Origin: Alkalibaculum sporogenes
Lineage (GTDB): Bacteria > Bacillota > Clostridia > Eubacteriales > Alkalibacteraceae
Direction: 5' to 3'
NCBI RefSeq assembly: GCF_009362815.1
Contig: NZ_WHNX01000005.1
Coordinates: forward strand, 110,452 to 174,451
DNA length: 64,000 nt
Part shown: piece after piece, positions 62,115 to 64,000 of the stretch
Position numbering within the stretch: position 1 is the first letter of the stretch
How the letters are laid out: each line of letters opens with the position of its first letter
Program-made: the position numbers and the translations under genes
Notes under the pieces: model-generated
The model's database searches: none
The model's input: the letters and a program-made list of their open reading frames with translations, nothing else
Told to the model about the DNA's origin: nothing

Positions 62115-62579
62115 TTAACTATTTCTTCTTTCTAATTCTAAAAGCACCTGCTTTACATTTAAACCACCTGCATAGCCTACTAGTTTACCACTTGCACCAA
62201 TAACTCTATGGCAAGGATTAAAAATAGCAATAGGATTTTTATTATTTGCCATTCCTACAGCTCGGTAAGCCTTTTCATTACTAATTGTTTTAGCTATTTC
62301 TTTATAACTACACGTGTTCCCGTAAGGAATTTCTTGTAATGCCTTCCATACCTTTTTTTGAAACTCTGTTCCTTGTGGATTTATAATTAAATCAAACACT
62401 TTCCTTTTCCCACTTAGATATTCTTGAATTTGTAAATTTGCTTTCTTAAGCAAAGGTGTTTCAATTATATTTAACCCTTCCAACAGAATATCTCCATAAC
62501 ACAGATGTGTAATTGCGGATCCATTCTCAACAATCACTATTTTACCAACTAAAGTTTCATAATAATACCCATAATTCAT
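62115..62579 (-). CDS. ogt: Methylated-DNA--protein-cysteine methyltransferase
   Basis: Suicide repair protein that takes the methyl group from O6-methylguanine onto its own cysteine. The 154-aa protein contains the active site NPCHRVIGASGKLVGYAGG (about residues 120-138, Cys in PCHRV) and the HTH region FQKKVWKALQEIPYGNTCSYKEIA (in parts FQKKVWKALQEIPYG and SYKEIA, about 75-98). The N-terminal ribonuclease-like domain is degenerate, as usual. It could equally be called Ada-C-like; without an AdaA domain, Ogt is the better name. Monocistronic or followed by nothing on the same strand. Confidence 0.95.
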   Translation of the reverse strand: MNYGYYYETLVGKIVIVENGSAITHLCYGDILLEGLNIIETPLLKKANLQIQEYLSGKRKVFDLIINPQGTEFQKKVWKALQEIPYGNTCSYKEIAKTISNEKAYRAVGMANNKNPIAIFNPCHRVIGASGKLVGYAGGLNVKQVLLELERRNS

Positions 62580-62629
62580 AATGCCTTTAACCCCTTTCTC
62601 ATTTGAATTTAATTATATCATTTTACTAA

Positions 62630-63346
62630 TTATAATAAACCCTTCCTCTCATTTTCATTATAAGTAGAGATATTTATTTCACCATCTTTACTAATAGAAG
62701 CATAAAAAACCTCACTGTACTTATTAATTCCTTGTCCTTGTAGTTTATGAAATATCTCCTTTTCTGAAATTTCTATTTCTTTTAGTTTTTCTCTTTGCAA
62801 TTTACCATCTATAATAATTGAATAGTATATATTAGCTTCTGATGATTCTAAATTCATATCTTTCAGTGTGATACTTTTATACTTTCGCTTCTTTAGTATG
62901 GATATATTCCCATTTGATTCTATTATTCCATAATGAATTACACTCATATCAAATACATCTTTTTCTCTTAGCAACATCAAAATATCGTCTATGCTATAAT
63001 TAATCTTATTTATATTTTTCTGAATTAGCTTTCCATTTTCAATAATTACTGTAGGTTCAAAACTAATTATCTTTCTCAATTTGTTACTCTTCATAATTGA
63101 ATGACTTACTAATCTTTGAAATAATGCTAGCAAAATTACTGCAAAGACTGTAGGCATGTGTTCAATGTTTGGATCGGCAATATCAGCGCCAACAATCGCC
63201 CCTAAAACAATTATTGATAAAAAATCAAAGACTGGCAATTCTCCTATGGGTCTCTTTCCCATAATAAATATTGTTGAGAAAAGCAAAAGAATCATAATGG
63301 TCAGAATTCTAAAAAATATTGTTACATAAACTTCCAATATTAACAC
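62630..63346 (-). CDS. DUF421 family membrane protein (YetF-like)
   Basis: A 238-aa protein with three hydrophobic helices in the first ~85 residues (VTIFFRILTIMILLLFSTIF, then DFLSIIVLGAIVGADIADP, then TVFAVILLALFQRLV). The cytoplasmic part contains EPTVIIENGKLIQKN (about 96), the hallmark of DUF421, and two repeats of a small beta domain. GKRPIGELPVFDFL (about 30) is also diagnostic. Relatives in Bacillus (YetF, YdfS, YrbG) include spore inner-membrane proteins that affect germination, consistent with a spore former. No partner is nearby. Confidence 0.85.
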   Translation of the reverse strand: MLILEVYVTIFFRILTIMILLLFSTIFIMGKRPIGELPVFDFLSIIVLGAIVGADIADPNIEHMPTVFAVILLALFQRLVSHSIMKSNKLRKIISFEPTVIIENGKLIQKNINKINYSIDDILMLLREKDVFDMSVIHYGIIESNGNISILKKRKYKSITLKDMNLESSEANIYYSIIIDGKLQREKLKEIEISEKEIFHKLQGQGINKYSEVFYASISKDGEINISTYNENERKGLL

Positions 63347-63808
63347 CTCTATTTACGTATTATTAATTACTGTTGCCAATACTTTTAAAATTATCACAAT
63401 ATATCCTAAAAATGCTGATTATGCGTGCTTCTACTAATTACAAGAATAATAATATTAAGAATATAATTTTAATTAACATCAAATCATGTCAGCCTAAAGT
63501 AACTATTGTTAATTATGGGATATCATAGGATTTAACAAGACAAATCTTACTATTTCATCAATAATAATTCAATAAATTTATGCATTTATACAAAACTAAC
63601 TTACTTGCACATTTTATAATCTTATAATCATCAAATTATATTCAATTATATTGACAAGAAAACGAAATTAATATACACTTAAATTACACATTTTAAGGAT
63701 CCTTTTAGAAATTAGTTCCATATGTAAATGGTATCAATTCTAATCTCGATCTCTTTATAATTAATCTAACTACAAGCAAAAGAATATTTTAAAGGAGGTA
63801 ACGATAGC
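63347..63808. other. 462-nt gene-free leader before the corrinoid methyltransferase
   Basis: No gene. AT-rich throughout. A promoter TTGACA (63651-63656), 17 nt, TACACT (63674-63679) would give a leader of about 125 nt. A short AAGGATCCTT palindrome (around 63693-63702) lies in it. I recognise no riboswitch, in particular no cobalamin box. Confidence 0.55.
63651..63679 (+). promoter_or_regulatory. Promoter of the corrinoid methyltransferase gene
   Basis: TTGACA (63651-63656), a 17-nt spacer and TACACT (63674-63679). The -35 is perfect and the -10 moderate, about 130 nt before the start codon. Confidence 0.55.
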
Positions 63809-64000
63809 ATGATAATAATCGGAGAAAAAATTAACGGTTCAATCCCTTCCGTAGCTAAAGCAATAGCTGATAAAGACGCAGACTTTATTAGAAACCTTGC
63901 GAAAGTTCAAACGGAAGCAGGAGCAACTTATATTGATGTATGTGCATCAGTAGAAGATAGCATTGAACTTGAAACGATGAAATGGCTCATCGACTTAGTA
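63809..64000 (+). CDS. Methyltetrahydrofolate:corrinoid methyltransferase-like protein, N-terminal part
   Basis: The first 64 residues are visible; the gene runs off the right edge. IIIGEKINGSIPSVAKAI, then DADFIRNLAKVQTEAGATYIDV (in parts DADFIRNLAK and VQTEAGATYIDV) followed by CASVEDSIE, match the N-terminus of the pterin-binding TIM-barrel family of methyltetrahydrofolate:corrinoid methyltransferases. Members include AcsE and the MtgA/MtvB-type enzymes of glycine-betaine and demethylation systems. An ideal AAAGGAGG site lies 10 nt before the ATG. A dihydropteroate synthase is unlikely, because folP is present and the N-terminus lacks M-G-I-L-N-x-T-P-D-S. Which corrinoid protein it serves depends on genes outside the window. 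Confidence 0.85.
   Translation, partial: MIIIGEKINGSIPSVAKAIADKDADFIRNLAKVQTEAGATYIDVCASVEDSIELETMKWLIDLV

Noticed and set aside
63347..63808. A cobalamin or other riboswitch before the corrinoid methyltransferase gene.
   Set aside because: I find no cobalamin-box core and no clear terminator or sequestering hairpin in the ~125-nt leader.
1..64000. CRISPR arrays, insertion sequences, prophage genes and toxin-antitoxin pairs.
   Set aside because: No regularly spaced repeats, transposase or integrase motifs, or phage structural genes were found on either strand.

Overview
This window looks like a chromosomal segment of an anaerobic, endospore-forming, low-GC Firmicute of the class Clostridia. 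The DNA is strongly AT-rich, and many genes use TTG or GTG starts behind good AGGAGG-type ribosome sites. Sporulation is indicated by spoIIR and the small spore protein tlp. An anaerobic, one-carbon and flavin/iron-sulfur based metabolism is indicated by flavin-dependent ThyX, the hybrid cluster protein Hcp, an electron-bifurcating-type NuoE/NuoF/NuoG-GltD complex, siroheme-dependent (Ahb) heme synthesis and a methyltetrahydrofolate:corrinoid-type methyltransferase at the right edge. I see no insertion sequence, prophage, CRISPR array or rRNA. The single tRNA is tRNA-Val(GAC).

Layout, left to right. 0-8 kb (minus strand): rlmB (cut by the window), thyX, spoIIR, an acetyltransferase, a THUMP-domain RNA methyltransferase, hisS (eukaryote/archaeon-like type), tyrS and an AI-2E family membrane protein. 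8-21 kb: lspA on plus, then on minus ispE with an overlapping GntR/FadR regulator, addB-addA, nfo, and a two-gene MoxR ATPase/VWA protein unit. 21-26 kb: tRNA-Val, a Zn/Cd/Pb-type P-ATPase behind a near-ideal promoter carrying a CadC/SmtB-like operator, and a small accessory patch (GrpB family, acetyltransferase, DUF998 membrane protein). 26-31 kb: ung, class III fbp, and a DEAD-box helicase with a DbpA-type RNA-binding tail. 31-37 kb: a three-gene operon that best fits the Sporomusa-type (Stn) electron-bifurcating transhydrogenase. 37-45 kb: a ComEC-like hydrolase, hcp divergent from a CRP/FNR regulator with HcpR-like sites, a tandem pair of soluble chemoreceptor-like proteins, a zinc-ribbon protein, a DUF1836 protein and a hemolysin III family protein. 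45-50 kb: a complete-looking pabA-pabB-pabC-folE-folP-folB-folK operon followed by an HD hydrolase. 50-54 kb: msrB and nadABC. 54-64 kb: an ABC-F protein, a cis-prenyltransferase facing ubiX, tlp, the ahbC-ahbD-ahbA-ahbB heme operon, sfsA, ogt, a DUF421 protein, and the start of a corrinoid methyltransferase gene.

How the parts fit. The folate operon, thyX and the terminal methyltransferase all serve tetrahydrofolate one-carbon chemistry. The absence of folA from the operon agrees with ThyX, which does not oxidise tetrahydrofolate. The Stn-like complex would link NADH, NADPH and ferredoxin pools. hcp with its FNR-type regulator is a nitrosative-stress module. The Ahb operon supplies heme without oxygen.

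The observations I consider most worth a second look are: the Stn-like complex with a degenerate molybdopterin site; an ABC-F protein whose second ATPase site has lost its Walker A lysine and carries a natural Glu-to-Gln change; the MoxR/VWA unit with an altered Walker A; the HD hydrolase at the end of the folate operon, which may supply a missing pterin-phosphate step; the tandem chemoreceptor pair with near-identical signalling halves; and a GC-rich, three-way-junction-like element at about 31.2 kb. All functions are inferred from sequence reading alone; no database search was run.
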